From Clostridia bacterium (GTDB lineage: Bacteria; Bacillota_A; Clostridia; Christensenellales; Borkfalkiaceae), in the NCBI GenBank assembly GCA_017507595.1, contig JAFWAM010000140.1:1-7136 (forward strand): a stretch of 7,136 nt of DNA, given 5' to 3'. Positions 1 to 5,818 of the stretch are shown here, piece by piece. Made by a program: the position numbers and the translations under genes. Within the stretch, counting starts at the first letter, position 1; every line of letters begins with the position of its first letter. Below the pieces are notes generated by a model that ran no database searches, was not told the DNA's origin, and was given only the letters and a program-made list of their open reading frames with translations.

Positions 1-936
1 CCTAAAAATCTTATTATCGCCCTTTTATGTATCGTTTGCTGGTACCTTGTGTACCTGGTGTTTTATCACAATCTTTCTCGCGATAAAAAGACTATAGACC
101 ACTTTTTCAAGACCTGTATGGTCATAAACGGCCTCTTGGTTTCAGAGCTTGTTTACGTCTATATCTCAAACGGAGCCTTCGCCGACGGTATCGTTACCAA
201 AAGCGAGCTTTTTATGGGCTGGGGCATACAAAACAATCTTGGCGGCATACTTACCGTCCTTTTGCCCGCCAACGTATATTTCTGCTTTAAGGAAAGGTCT
301 TTAAAGCGCGGCGTTATTTTTTATTTGCTGTGTTTATTCAACCTTGTTGCGACGGTATTTTCCCTTTGCCGCTCCGCCATACTCGTTTCATTTTTGCTGG
401 CCTTTTTGTCCATAATTTATATTTTGTCAAAGGCCCCCTTAAAAAAGCTTTACGCCCTGATGACGGCAGGCCTTGCGGCCATTGTTATTTTGGTGGTTTT
501 TATCTTCTTTGACCGTGCAATGGACTTTTTTGACCGCCTTGTCAACATCCAATCGGGCAGCAGCGGACGCTTTGATCTTTGGCTCGCCGCCATAGAGGAG
601 TTTACTAAATTCCCATGGTTTGGCAGCGGCTTTTACGCCAGCAGGCTAAATTCCTACACGGGATTTTTCCCCGGGTTTTACCATAACACCATTATAGAGA
701 TAACCTCAACCTGCGGCGTTTTCGGTATATTCGGCTACTGCCTGTACAGGGTAAAGACCATTGAGATCATTTTCAAAAAGCGCAATTTTTACAGCGTATT
801 TTTGGGTGCAACCGTTATGGCCCTGCTTTTTGGCAGCCTTTTGGATAACCATATGTTCAACGTCTATCCAAGCTTTTATGCGGCAATTGCCCTCGCCCTT
901 TGCCATAACGACACCCCAGACGGCGCCACCCCATAA
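1..936 (+). CDS. O-antigen ligase / polysaccharide polymerase-like membrane protein (5' end missing)
   Basis: The reading frame is open from base 1, so the true start lies upstream; the GTG at 49 is only the first internal start codon. About 311 residues are visible, with roughly nine hydrophobic segments. The pattern fits the Wzy_C/RfaL O-antigen ligase family: a GWGIQNNLGG segment leading into a helix, a SLCRSA segment before another helix, then a large external loop. The loop holds SGSSGRFDLW, PWFGSGF and YHNTIIEITSTCGVFG, with the Arg and His that are characteristic of the family. Family members sit in the cytoplasmic membrane and polymerise or transfer glycans carried on undecaprenyl lipids. 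In a Gram-positive-type organism an exopolysaccharide, capsule or wall-glycan polymerase is likelier than true O-antigen ligation, but the substrate cannot be read from sequence. A terminator follows directly, so this is the last gene of its unit. Family assignment is fairly sure; specificity is unknown. Confidence 0.8.
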   Translation, partial: PKNLIIALLCIVCWYLVYLVFYHNLSRDKKTIDHFFKTCMVINGLLVSELVYVYISNGAFADGIVTKSELFMGWGIQNNLGGILTVLLPANVYFCFKERSLKRGVIFYLLCLFNLVATVFSLCRSAILVSFLLAFLSIIYILSKAPLKKLYALMTAGLAAIVILVVFIFFDRAMDFFDRLVNIQSGSSGRFDLWLAAIEEFTKFPWFGSGFYASRLNSYTGFFPGFYHNTIIEITSTCGVFGIFGYCLYRVKTIEIIFKKRNFYSVFLGATVMALLFGSLLDNHMFNVYPSFYAAIALALCHNDTPDGATP

Positions 937-956
937 GCTTTTTTAGTCTTAAAATC

Positions 957-980
957 AAAAGCCCTTAAAGGGGCTTTTTT
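957..980 (+). terminator. Rho-independent terminator after the O-antigen ligase-like gene
   Basis: AAAAGCCC (957-964) pairs with GGGCTTTT (971-978) around a six-base loop, and the 3' arm runs into a T tract ending at 980. It lies 20 bases past the stop codon. The A run on the 5' side means it could also act in the reverse direction, but no reverse-strand gene needs it. Confidence 0.8.
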
Positions 981-1035
981 CTTATTTTAACAAGCTTTTT
1001 TGATCTCAAGACAAAAAATGTCCAAAAACCTTATT

Positions 1036-1071
1036 TTGTCACAAAAAACGACATACGTTATGTGGTATATT
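1036..1071 (+). promoter_or_regulatory. Candidate minDE promoter
   Basis: TTGTCA at 1036-1041 is a good -35 hexamer. Two -10 choices exist: TATGTG at 1059-1064 with a 17-base spacer, or TATATT at 1066-1071 preceded by TGG, which makes an extended -10 but lies 24 bases from that -35. Either would start transcription 10-20 bases before the minD ATG. It follows the upstream terminator, as expected for the start of a unit. A short inverted repeat, ACATA-CGT-TATGT (1051-1063), overlaps the first -10. The exact hexamer choice is uncertain. Confidence 0.45.
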
Positions 1072-1089
1072 GGTCAAAAAGGGGGCTTT

Positions 1090-1866
1090 ATGGCAAGAAA
1101 AATTTTAATTACGTCCGGCAAAGGCGGCGTCGGCAAGACGTCGGTATGCGCCCATCTTGGTTACGCGCTTTCACGCCTTGGTCAAAGGGTCGTTTGTATG
1201 GACCTTGATTTCGGGCTTAACAATCTTGATCTTATCATGGGGGTAGAGGACAAGGTGGTCTATGACGTAAAGGACGTCCTTGACGGCAGATGCCGTGTAA
1301 GGCAAACGATCATTCCCTGCACCCCAACCCTTTCCGTCATACCGTCGCGGCACACCCTCGATAAGGAGGTAACCGGCCAAAACGTAAAATACCTTGCGGA
1401 GGGTCTTTCCACCCGCTTTGATTACGTCCTGTACGATTGCCCCGCCGGCATTGACAGGGGCTTTCACCGAGGTGTATGTGCCGCTGACGAGGTTATCGTC
1501 GTCGTTACCCCAACCCTTTCGTCCATGCGTGACGGGGACAAGGTAATATCTCTTTTAAAAAGCTACCGGCTTAAAAACGTCTTTTGCATCGTCAACCGGG
1601 TCCGCGGCGACCTGGTTGCAACCGGTGACGAGATGGATTATAAGGAGATAGAATCCATTTTAAAGACCCCCGTCATAGGTGTTATCCCCGAGGACGACGG
1701 ACTTCTTTTATGCGACGGCTTTAACCTTCACGGCGGCAGGGCAGGCCGCGCCTTTAAAATGACTGCCGCAAATTTAAACGGTACAGGCAAAAAAATATAC
1801 GATGCAACGGCCTATTACCGCGGCTTTTACGGCAGCATCCGCCGCAACTTCCGCAAAAAGGCCTGA
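1090..1866 (+). CDS. minD: Septum site-determining ATPase MinD
   Basis: A 258-residue ParA/MinD-type ATPase. Visible motifs are the deviant Walker A GKGGVGKT (residues 10-17), the A' region DLDFGLNNLDLIMG (from residue 38, including Asp40) and Walker B-like YDCPAGID (from 115). GVIPEDD near residue 200 is also typical of MinD. MinD dimerises with ATP on the membrane and, with MinC, keeps FtsZ from assembling away from midcell; MinE stimulates its ATPase. The C-terminus (RGFYGSIRRNFRKKA) is basic with spaced aromatic and aliphatic residues, consistent with the usual membrane-binding amphipathic helix. I chose ATG 1090 because AGGGGG lies seven to eight bases upstream and family similarity begins at MARKILITSGKGG. 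In-frame upstream starts (TTG 1000, ATG 1018) would add unconserved residues across the promoter. minE follows after nine bases; minC is not adjacent. Confidence 0.93.
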   Translation: MARKILITSGKGGVGKTSVCAHLGYALSRLGQRVVCMDLDFGLNNLDLIMGVEDKVVYDVKDVLDGRCRVRQTIIPCTPTLSVIPSRHTLDKEVTGQNVKYLAEGLSTRFDYVLYDCPAGIDRGFHRGVCAADEVIVVVTPTLSSMRDGDKVISLLKSYRLKNVFCIVNRVRGDLVATGDEMDYKEIESILKTPVIGVIPEDDGLLLCDGFNLHGGRAGRAFKMTAANLNGTGKKIYDATAYYRGFYGSIRRNFRKKA

Positions 1867-1875
1867 AGGTGATTT

Positions 1876-2103
1876 ATGTTAAAAAGCAAGATAAGCAGGG
1901 TAAAGCAGGTTATAGAGTCTGACAGGCTGGGCGTAAGCAGCGGTATGAAGGAGATCATCCGTCGCGACGCCGAAAGGCTTTTAAGTCAGTATTTTACCCT
2001 GAACCGCCCCGTCACCTTAAAAATTAACGGCGACGGCGGCAAAATATCGGTCGTTATAGAGGCCGATTGCGCCTCGGCAAAAAGATTTAACCTTTTAAAA
2101 TAG
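1876..2103 (+). CDS. minE: Cell division topological specificity factor MinE (short N-terminus)
   Basis: 75 residues. The segment SRVKQVIESDRLGVSS matches the MinD-contact region of MinE (E. coli ERLQIIVAERR). EIIRRDAERLLSQYFTLNRPVTLKI followed by KISVVIEA matches the C-terminal dimerisation fold. MinE activates MinD's ATPase and releases it from the membrane, which produces Min oscillation or gradients. The start is firm: AAGGTGAT precedes ATG by a few bases, and an in-frame TGA at 1870-1872 blocks any longer form. The protein is therefore about 13 residues shorter at the N-terminus than E. coli MinE and has only MLKSKIS before the contact helix, where an amphipathic membrane-targeting segment (MALLDFFLSRKK-type) is usual. 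It is co-transcribed with minD. Identity is well supported by motif order and context, although such small proteins diverge a lot. Confidence 0.87.
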   Translation: MLKSKISRVKQVIESDRLGVSSGMKEIIRRDAERLLSQYFTLNRPVTLKINGDGGKISVVIEADCASAKRFNLLK

Positions 2104-2118
2104 TTATAATAAGCTATC

Positions 2119-2152
2119 CCCCTTGGCGTATATATTATACAAGGGGTTTTTT
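2119..2152 (+). terminator. Hairpin terminator of minDE whose 3' arm contains the next gene's ribosome site
   Basis: CCCCTTG (2119-2125) pairs with CAAGGGG (2140-2146), followed by six T (2147-2152). TATA (2129-2132) and TATA (2136-2139) can extend the pairing inside the loop. It lies 15 bases past the minE stop. The 3' arm AAGGGG (2141-2146) is also the only good Shine-Dalgarno for the ATG at 2154, seven bases downstream. Folding would therefore hide that ribosome site. A consensus -10, TATAAT (2105-2110), just before the hairpin could start a separate transcript, but no convincing -35 accompanies it. Confidence 0.75.
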
Positions 2153-2153
2153 C

Positions 2154-3125
2154 ATGGGCGCGTTTATTTCTCTTTGCCACCTTTTGGGCGGTATAACCGC
2201 TTTTGCCGTAGGGCTAAGGCTCATTTGTGACAATCTTTCCCACCTTTTTGCCGGCAGGGCAAGGGGCCTTTTGGAAAGGTCCTCACGCCATCCCTTGGGT
2301 GCCGTGGCGGTAGGGGGTCTTATGTCAGCGGTGACCCAAAGCTCAACTGCTGTCAACGTTATGCTGGCTTCAATGGTGGCAGGGGGTGGCTTGCCCCTTA
2401 TAAACGCCTGCGCAATGATCGTCGGCACAAACATGGGCACGACCGTTACCGCACAGCTTGTTTCCCTCGGTGGCGTGGGCGGCGATTTTTCCCCTTCGGC
2501 AGTGTCGGGGATCATCGGCCTTCTGGGTCTGATTTTACCCCTTGCCTTTGAGGGGCGCTTTAAAAAATCCGGCAACAGCCTCGTTGGCTTTTGCCTTATA
2601 TTTTTGGGTGCGGACGTTATGTCAAGGGCGGTAAGCGGCTTTTACGGTTACAACTGGTTCCGTGCGGCTCTTTCAATAAAAAGTCCGCCTATATGCCTGT
2701 TAAACGGCTTTTTTCTTACGGCAATATGTCAAAGCTCCTCCGTGGTGACGGCAATGCTGGTCATATTGTCCGGTGGCGGACTTGTCAGTATTAAGTCCAT
2801 TATCTATTACGTCATTGGTGCCAACGTCGGCTCCTGCATGGCCCCCCTTTTTTTGGCCGGACGCCTTAAGGGCAACGGGCTTACGACCGCAATTTTCAAT
2901 TTGGTTTTTAATATCCTTTCTGCAGTGGTTGCCATTGTTCCAATGGTTTTTTTCGGCGAGGAGCTATCCCTCATCCTTTTGACCCTTTCAAAAACGGCAG
3001 GGGGCGCCTGTGCGGCCTTTCACACCCTTTTTAACGTGGTCATAGGACTTCTTTTATTGCCCCTTTTAAAGCCCCTTTTGTCCTTAAGCCTTAAAATCAA
3101 GGGCTACCTTGCAAAAACCCCGTAA
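2154..3125 (+). CDS. Na+/phosphate symporter family protein (NptA/YjbB-like, no PhoU tail)
   Basis: A 323-residue, very hydrophobic protein with the two inverted repeats of the Na_Pi_cotrans family. Repeat 1 has TQSSTAVNVM (residues 61-70) followed by GTNMGTTVTA (91-100). Repeat 2 has CQSSSVVTA (192-200) followed by GANVGSC (222-228). The QSS motifs form the substrate and Na+ site in this family, which moves inorganic phosphate across the cytoplasmic membrane; in bacteria both uptake and efflux have been proposed. Many bacterial members carry a PhoU-like cytoplasmic domain of about 200 residues after the membrane part. This one ends shortly after the last helices (SLSLKIKGYLAKTP), so it is the short form. 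ATG 2154 is the natural start, with AAGGGG seven bases upstream inside the preceding terminator hairpin. It appears monocistronic: 271 non-coding bases follow, with no clear terminator. Family assignment is strong; transport of phosphate specifically is inferred. Confidence 0.88.
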   Translation: MGAFISLCHLLGGITAFAVGLRLICDNLSHLFAGRARGLLERSSRHPLGAVAVGGLMSAVTQSSTAVNVMLASMVAGGGLPLINACAMIVGTNMGTTVTAQLVSLGGVGGDFSPSAVSGIIGLLGLILPLAFEGRFKKSGNSLVGFCLIFLGADVMSRAVSGFYGYNWFRAALSIKSPPICLLNGFFLTAICQSSSVVTAMLVILSGGGLVSIKSIIYYVIGANVGSCMAPLFLAGRLKGNGLTTAIFNLVFNILSAVVAIVPMVFFGEELSLILLTLSKTAGGACAAFHTLFNVVIGLLLLPLLKPLLSLSLKIKGYLAKTP

Positions 3126-3312
3126 TGCTTTCTTGCCGTCCAGATTTGTCAAAAAATCTCGCCCTGACTTTAAAAGCTTAGCTATAAGTCGATTATCTGC
3201 CATTTTTACCAAAAAACAGGGGCGGCGTTTGCTTAAAAAACAGGCTATTTTTCTAAGGCAATGCATTGACAAAAAAATGCGCGCCCGTTTTCAAGCTTAT
3301 CATTAAGAAGCA
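3126..3312 (+). other. Non-coding gap with short repeats upstream of a strong promoter
   Basis: No gene is supported here. The two short frames that cover it (about 3109-3306 forward, 3084-3272 reverse) start at TTG codons, lack ribosome sites and look like no known protein. It holds several small repeats: AAAAAACAGG twice (3211-3220, 3235-3244), GCATTGACAAA twice (3263-3273 and 3310-3320, the second including the -35 of the next promoter), two CTTA-N4-TAAG palindromes (3177-3188, 3296-3307) and the palindrome CAATGCATTG (3259-3268). AGATTT/AAATCT (3142-3159) is a weak A/T hairpin with no T run. Confidence 0.5.
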
Positions 3313-3341
3313 TTGACAAACCCGCGTTTTTATAATATAAT
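3313..3341 (+). promoter_or_regulatory. Consensus sigma-A (sigma70-type) promoter
   Basis: TTGACA (3313-3318) and TATAAT (3336-3341) both match the consensus in full, with an exact 17-base spacer. A second TATAAT at 3331-3336 is too close to the -35 (12 bases) to be the one used. Transcription should start near 3348, leaving a roughly 50-base, very A/T-rich leader before the ATG at 3397. A CTTA-N4-TAAG palindrome ends five bases upstream of the -35. Confidence 0.85.
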
Positions 3342-3396
3342 TAAATAGTATATAAATATTAACTTTTATCATCATTATTTTTTTAGAGGTATTTTT

Positions 3397-3789
3397 ATGG
3401 AAAACAATCAACCCAACGAAATCGGCGTGGTGGGTTACCGCGACGGCAAGCCCTCTCCTATCGTAATAGAGGATTTTGAAGGGCAGACCAAGCTTATTAC
3501 CGTCACTAGAAAGAAGTCCCTTTGCGGCTCCTTCACCCATTACCGCGTTCTTATCGACGGCGTTGTCGTCGGCAAGCTTGCAAACGGCGAAAAGGGCACC
3601 TACCGCCTTAACTTCGACGCTCACGAGCTTACCGTTTTACTCCCCAATGATGAGGAGGCTAACAAGATCCTCGTTCCCATCGGCGCCAAAAACAGGCATT
3701 ACGCTATTTCAACCGTTTGCGGCCTTGATGGGGCCTTTGACGTAAAGATCGTTGAAGAGATCCCCGTTGAAGTCATGCCCGCTACGTAA
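3397..3789 (+). CDS. Hypothetical protein, small beta-rich, unknown function
   Basis: 130 residues, soluble, with no signal peptide and no membrane segment. I do not recognise a named family. The middle (about residues 33-85: LITVTRKKSLCGSFTHYRVLIDGVV-like, then GKLANGEKGTYRLNFDAHELTV) alternates hydrophobic and polar residues as in beta strands. The pattern 'xVxIDGxxVGKLxNGE...HxLTV' resembles small beta-sandwich domains of the PEGA-like kind found in many Firmicutes proteins; this is a fold impression, not an assignment. The first 30 residues are polar and probably flexible. The start is well set: AGAGG (3385-3389) lies seven bases before ATG, under a consensus promoter, so expression should be high. 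An aldo/keto reductase follows after 17 bases, so the two are very probably co-transcribed. The link may be functional or may be only shared expression. Confidence 0.8.
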   Translation: MENNQPNEIGVVGYRDGKPSPIVIEDFEGQTKLITVTRKKSLCGSFTHYRVLIDGVVVGKLANGEKGTYRLNFDAHELTVLLPNDEEANKILVPIGAKNRHYAISTVCGLDGAFDVKIVEEIPVEVMPAT

Positions 3790-3790
3790 A

Positions 3791-3799
3791 AAAGGGGGG
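3791..3799 (+). promoter_or_regulatory. Ribosome-binding site that fixes a TTG start
   Basis: AAAGGGGGG lies seven bases before TTG 3807. It supports TTG as the initiator of the aldo/keto reductase gene. The first in-frame ATG is codon 14, inside the conserved GFGLMRL strand, and has no ribosome site. Confidence 0.7.
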
Positions 3800-3806
3800 C
3801 TTTGCG

Positions 3807-4916
3807 TTGAGCATTTTCGGTGACAAAAAGCTTGGCTTTGGTCTTATGCGCCTTGAAAAAACCAACGGCGAGATCGATCTTGACAAGCTCTGTCCGTTGG
3901 TGGACAGGTTCATGTCGGCAGGGTATAACTATTTTGACACGGCTTACGTTTACGACGGGGCGGAGGTTGCCTTCCGTGAGGCCGTTGCCAAACGCTACCC
4001 CCGTGAAAGCTTCGTGGTGGCAACAAAGCTTGCCCCGTGGCTTCTCAGCGACAGCTTTACTCCTCAGATGATGTTTGAGGAGCAGCTTGCCCGCCTTGGG
4101 GTAGACTACGTTGACTATTATTTGTTACACAGCCTTCAGCCCTCCCGCGGGGATGCCCTTAACCGCTTTGGCTGCTTTGAGTTTGGCGCCAAGCTTAAAA
4201 AGGAAGGCAAGATAAGATATTTCGGCTTTTCCTTCCACGGCGGCCCCGACCTTTTAGATGAGCTTTTATCCGCCCATCCGGAGGTTGATTTCGTTCAGCT
4301 GCAGATAAATTACGCCGACTGGGACGACCCTGCGATTTTATCGGGCCCCAACTATGAGGTGGCCCGCCGTCACGGCAAGGAAATTATCGTTATGGAGCCC
4401 GTCAAGGGCGGTATTTTGTCCACCCTCAAAAAGGAGGCCGCTGATATTTTAAAGCCCCTTTCGGGCGGCACGCCGACCTCTTACGCTATGCGCTTTAACT
4501 TAAGCCTTGACGGGGTAGGTATGGTCCTTTCGGGCATGAATCGTATGTCCCAGCTTGACGACAATATTGCCACCTTTGACAAAGCCGTGCCTTTAAGAGG
4601 GGAGGAGCTTTCCGCCCTCAACAGGATAAACGAGGTCTTCCACACCACCAAAACCGTTCCTTGCACCGAATGCAAATACTGCGTCAAGGGCTGTCCCGTG
4701 GGCATAAATATCCCGGCTGTTTTCAAGGGCTATAACGCCGTTTTGACCTTTGGCGACCACGACCGTCCCCACTGGCACTATGGCGAGGTTTTAAGAAACG
4801 GTAGCGCCCCTGCCTCAGCCTGTATCGGCTGTGGCGAGTGTGAAAGGGCTTGTCCTCAGCATATCGGTATAAGAAAAATGCTTCAAGACCTTTCAAAGGT
4901 TTTTGACAAGGCCTAA
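3807..4916 (+). CDS. Aldo/keto reductase with C-terminal 4Fe-4S ferredoxin-like domain
   Basis: 369 residues in two parts. Residues 1-275 form the aldo/keto reductase barrel. LGFGLMRLEK is the first strand, and the catalytic tetrad is visible as Asp44 and Tyr49 (YFDTAYVYDG), Lys74 (VVATKLAPW) and His108 (YYLLHSLQP). Residues 280-369 form a ferredoxin-like tail with two 4Fe-4S motifs: Cys286/289/292/296 (CTECKYCVKGCP) and Cys339/342/345/349 (CIGCGECERACP). This architecture is common in anaerobic Clostridia and Bacteroidetes and is normally annotated as 'aldo/keto reductase, 4Fe-4S'. It is cytoplasmic, predicted to reduce aldehydes or ketones with NAD(P)H or to exchange electrons through the clusters; the substrate is unknown. 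It starts at TTG with a strong ribosome site. It is the second gene after the consensus promoter at 3313. All key residues are present and I see no damage. Confidence 0.92.
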   Translation: MSIFGDKKLGFGLMRLEKTNGEIDLDKLCPLVDRFMSAGYNYFDTAYVYDGAEVAFREAVAKRYPRESFVVATKLAPWLLSDSFTPQMMFEEQLARLGVDYVDYYLLHSLQPSRGDALNRFGCFEFGAKLKKEGKIRYFGFSFHGGPDLLDELLSAHPEVDFVQLQINYADWDDPAILSGPNYEVARRHGKEIIVMEPVKGGILSTLKKEAADILKPLSGGTPTSYAMRFNLSLDGVGMVLSGMNRMSQLDDNIATFDKAVPLRGEELSALNRINEVFHTTKTVPCTECKYCVKGCPVGINIPAVFKGYNAVLTFGDHDRPHWHYGEVLRNGSAPASACIGCGECERACPQHIGIRKMLQDLSKVFDKA

Positions 4917-4970
4917 AGGGCCAAAAATATTCCCTTACGCGCGTGAAACGGGCGTTAACCGACCTATTGC

Positions 4971-4989
4971 CCCACTTTTTTGGGTTTTT
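4971..4989 (+). terminator. Weak possible terminator after the aldo/keto reductase
   Basis: CCCA (4971-4974) can pair with TGGG (4981-4984) around a T-rich loop, followed by five T. The stem is only four pairs, so it may be inefficient and let transcripts continue into gtrA. The 101-base gap 4917-5017 contains no convincing promoter; a GGCC/GGCC self-complementary pair spanning the stop codon is followed by A rather than T. Confidence 0.3.
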
Positions 4990-5017
4990 GGTCACACTTA
5001 AGAGGTTTTAAAAAGGT

Positions 5018-5818
5018 ATGGGAAAGATTAAAGACTTTATACAAAAGCCAACACTTTTAGGTGAAATAACAAGATTTTTACTTGTCGGCGGTGTGTCAAC
5101 CGTACTCGACTTTTTAGTCATGGGCATCACCATGTACGTGCTTGCGCCCGACCGCTACGACAGCTTTATAAGCGTTTTCTTTGGCTCGGCAGAGGACCCC
5201 ACCGGCCTTGCGGCAATAGTCGGTACAGGCCTTGGTTTTATCTTTGGCCTTGTGATAAACTATTTGTTTTCAATACTGTTCGTGTTCAACGAAAGCACCT
5301 TCGCCAGATCGGCAAAGGGTATAATCACCTTTGCCCTTTTCAGCACGGGCGGCCTTATTTTGCACGAGGTCGGCATGCTTTTATTCTTCGGATGGCTCGG
5401 CATTAACGAGTGGATCGTTAAGATATTCATGACCTTCGTGGTCCTTGTTTACAACTTCACCACCCGCCGTACCTTCGTTTTCCGCAAAAACCCACGCCGC
5501 GAGGAGGTGGCTCCTCAGCCCCATACCGTGGTAGAGGGCCCCGCCATTATCTCCAAGCCCAAAACGGACAAGCCTGCGGAGGGCCCTTCCTCTTTAGACG
5601 GCAACGATACCGTTACACCTTTGGTTGAGGCCCCTGAAGCTTCTGCGGACTCTCCCGTCGTTGACGACTGTATCGCCGCCACCGAGGCCGCTTTAACGAC
5701 TCAGCCCGAAACTGCTCCTACAAATGTAAAAATCGACGATAACAGGCCTATAGCCGATGATTTGACCTCGCAAGAGGGCGCTTCGGACACCGCCGAAGGG
5801 GATAATAATGAAGATTAG
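5018..5818 (+). CDS. GtrA family membrane protein (lipid-linked sugar flippase) with long acidic tail
   Basis: 266 residues. Residues 1-158 are a GtrA-like domain: ITRFLLVGGVSTVLDFLV opens helix 1, then helices at about 62-90, 100-124 and 130-147, closing with the typical VYNFTTRRTFVFRK. GtrA proteins are thought to flip undecaprenyl-phosphate-linked monosaccharides made by the partner glycosyltransferase, for decoration of wall or surface polymers. Residues 159-266 form a tail of about 108 residues rich in Glu, Asp, Pro, Ala and Thr with no hydrophobic stretch. It is probably disordered and cytoplasmic and is absent from most GtrA proteins. ATG 5018 is preceded by AGAGG twelve bases away and by AAAGG almost touching it; either could serve. 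The stop overlaps the start of the glycosyltransferase gene by 11 bases, so translation is probably coupled. Family assignment is strong; the sugar is unknown. Confidence 0.87.
   Translation: MGKIKDFIQKPTLLGEITRFLLVGGVSTVLDFLVMGITMYVLAPDRYDSFISVFFGSAEDPTGLAAIVGTGLGFIFGLVINYLFSILFVFNESTFARSAKGIITFALFSTGGLILHEVGMLLFFGWLGINEWIVKIFMTFVVLVYNFTTRRTFVFRKNPRREEVAPQPHTVVEGPAIISKPKTDKPAEGPSSLDGNDTVTPLVEAPEASADSPVVDDCIAATEAALTTQPETAPTNVKIDDNRPIADDLTSQEGASDTAEGDNNED

Noticed and set aside
935..1001. Direct repeat of AAGCTTTTTT at 935-944 and 992-1001
   Set aside because: Short, T-rich and flanking an ordinary terminator; no target duplication or mobile-element content, so probably chance.
1000..1089. 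Longer N-terminus for MinD (TTG 1000 or ATG 1018)
   Set aside because: The extra residues are not MinD-like and span the promoter; the ATG at 1090 has the ribosome site and begins the conserved MARKILITSGKGG.
2135..2575. Reverse-strand frame of 146 codons opposite the symporter gene
   Set aside because: Proline- and arginine-rich antisense shadow of a hydrophobic gene; the forward strand has clear QSS motifs and a good start.
3142..3159. AGATTT/AAATCT hairpin as the symporter terminator
   Set aside because: Six A/T-rich pairs with no T run after it; too weak to call.
3084..3272. Reverse frame of 62 codons in the same gap
   Set aside because: TTG start, no ribosome site, overlaps the symporter gene antisense, and no recognisable protein pattern.
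3109..3306. Forward frame of 65 codons overlapping the end of the symporter gene
   Set aside because: Starts at TTG inside the symporter gene with no ribosome site. It is Lys/Arg-rich because of A-rich DNA, resembles nothing known and runs up to the next promoter.
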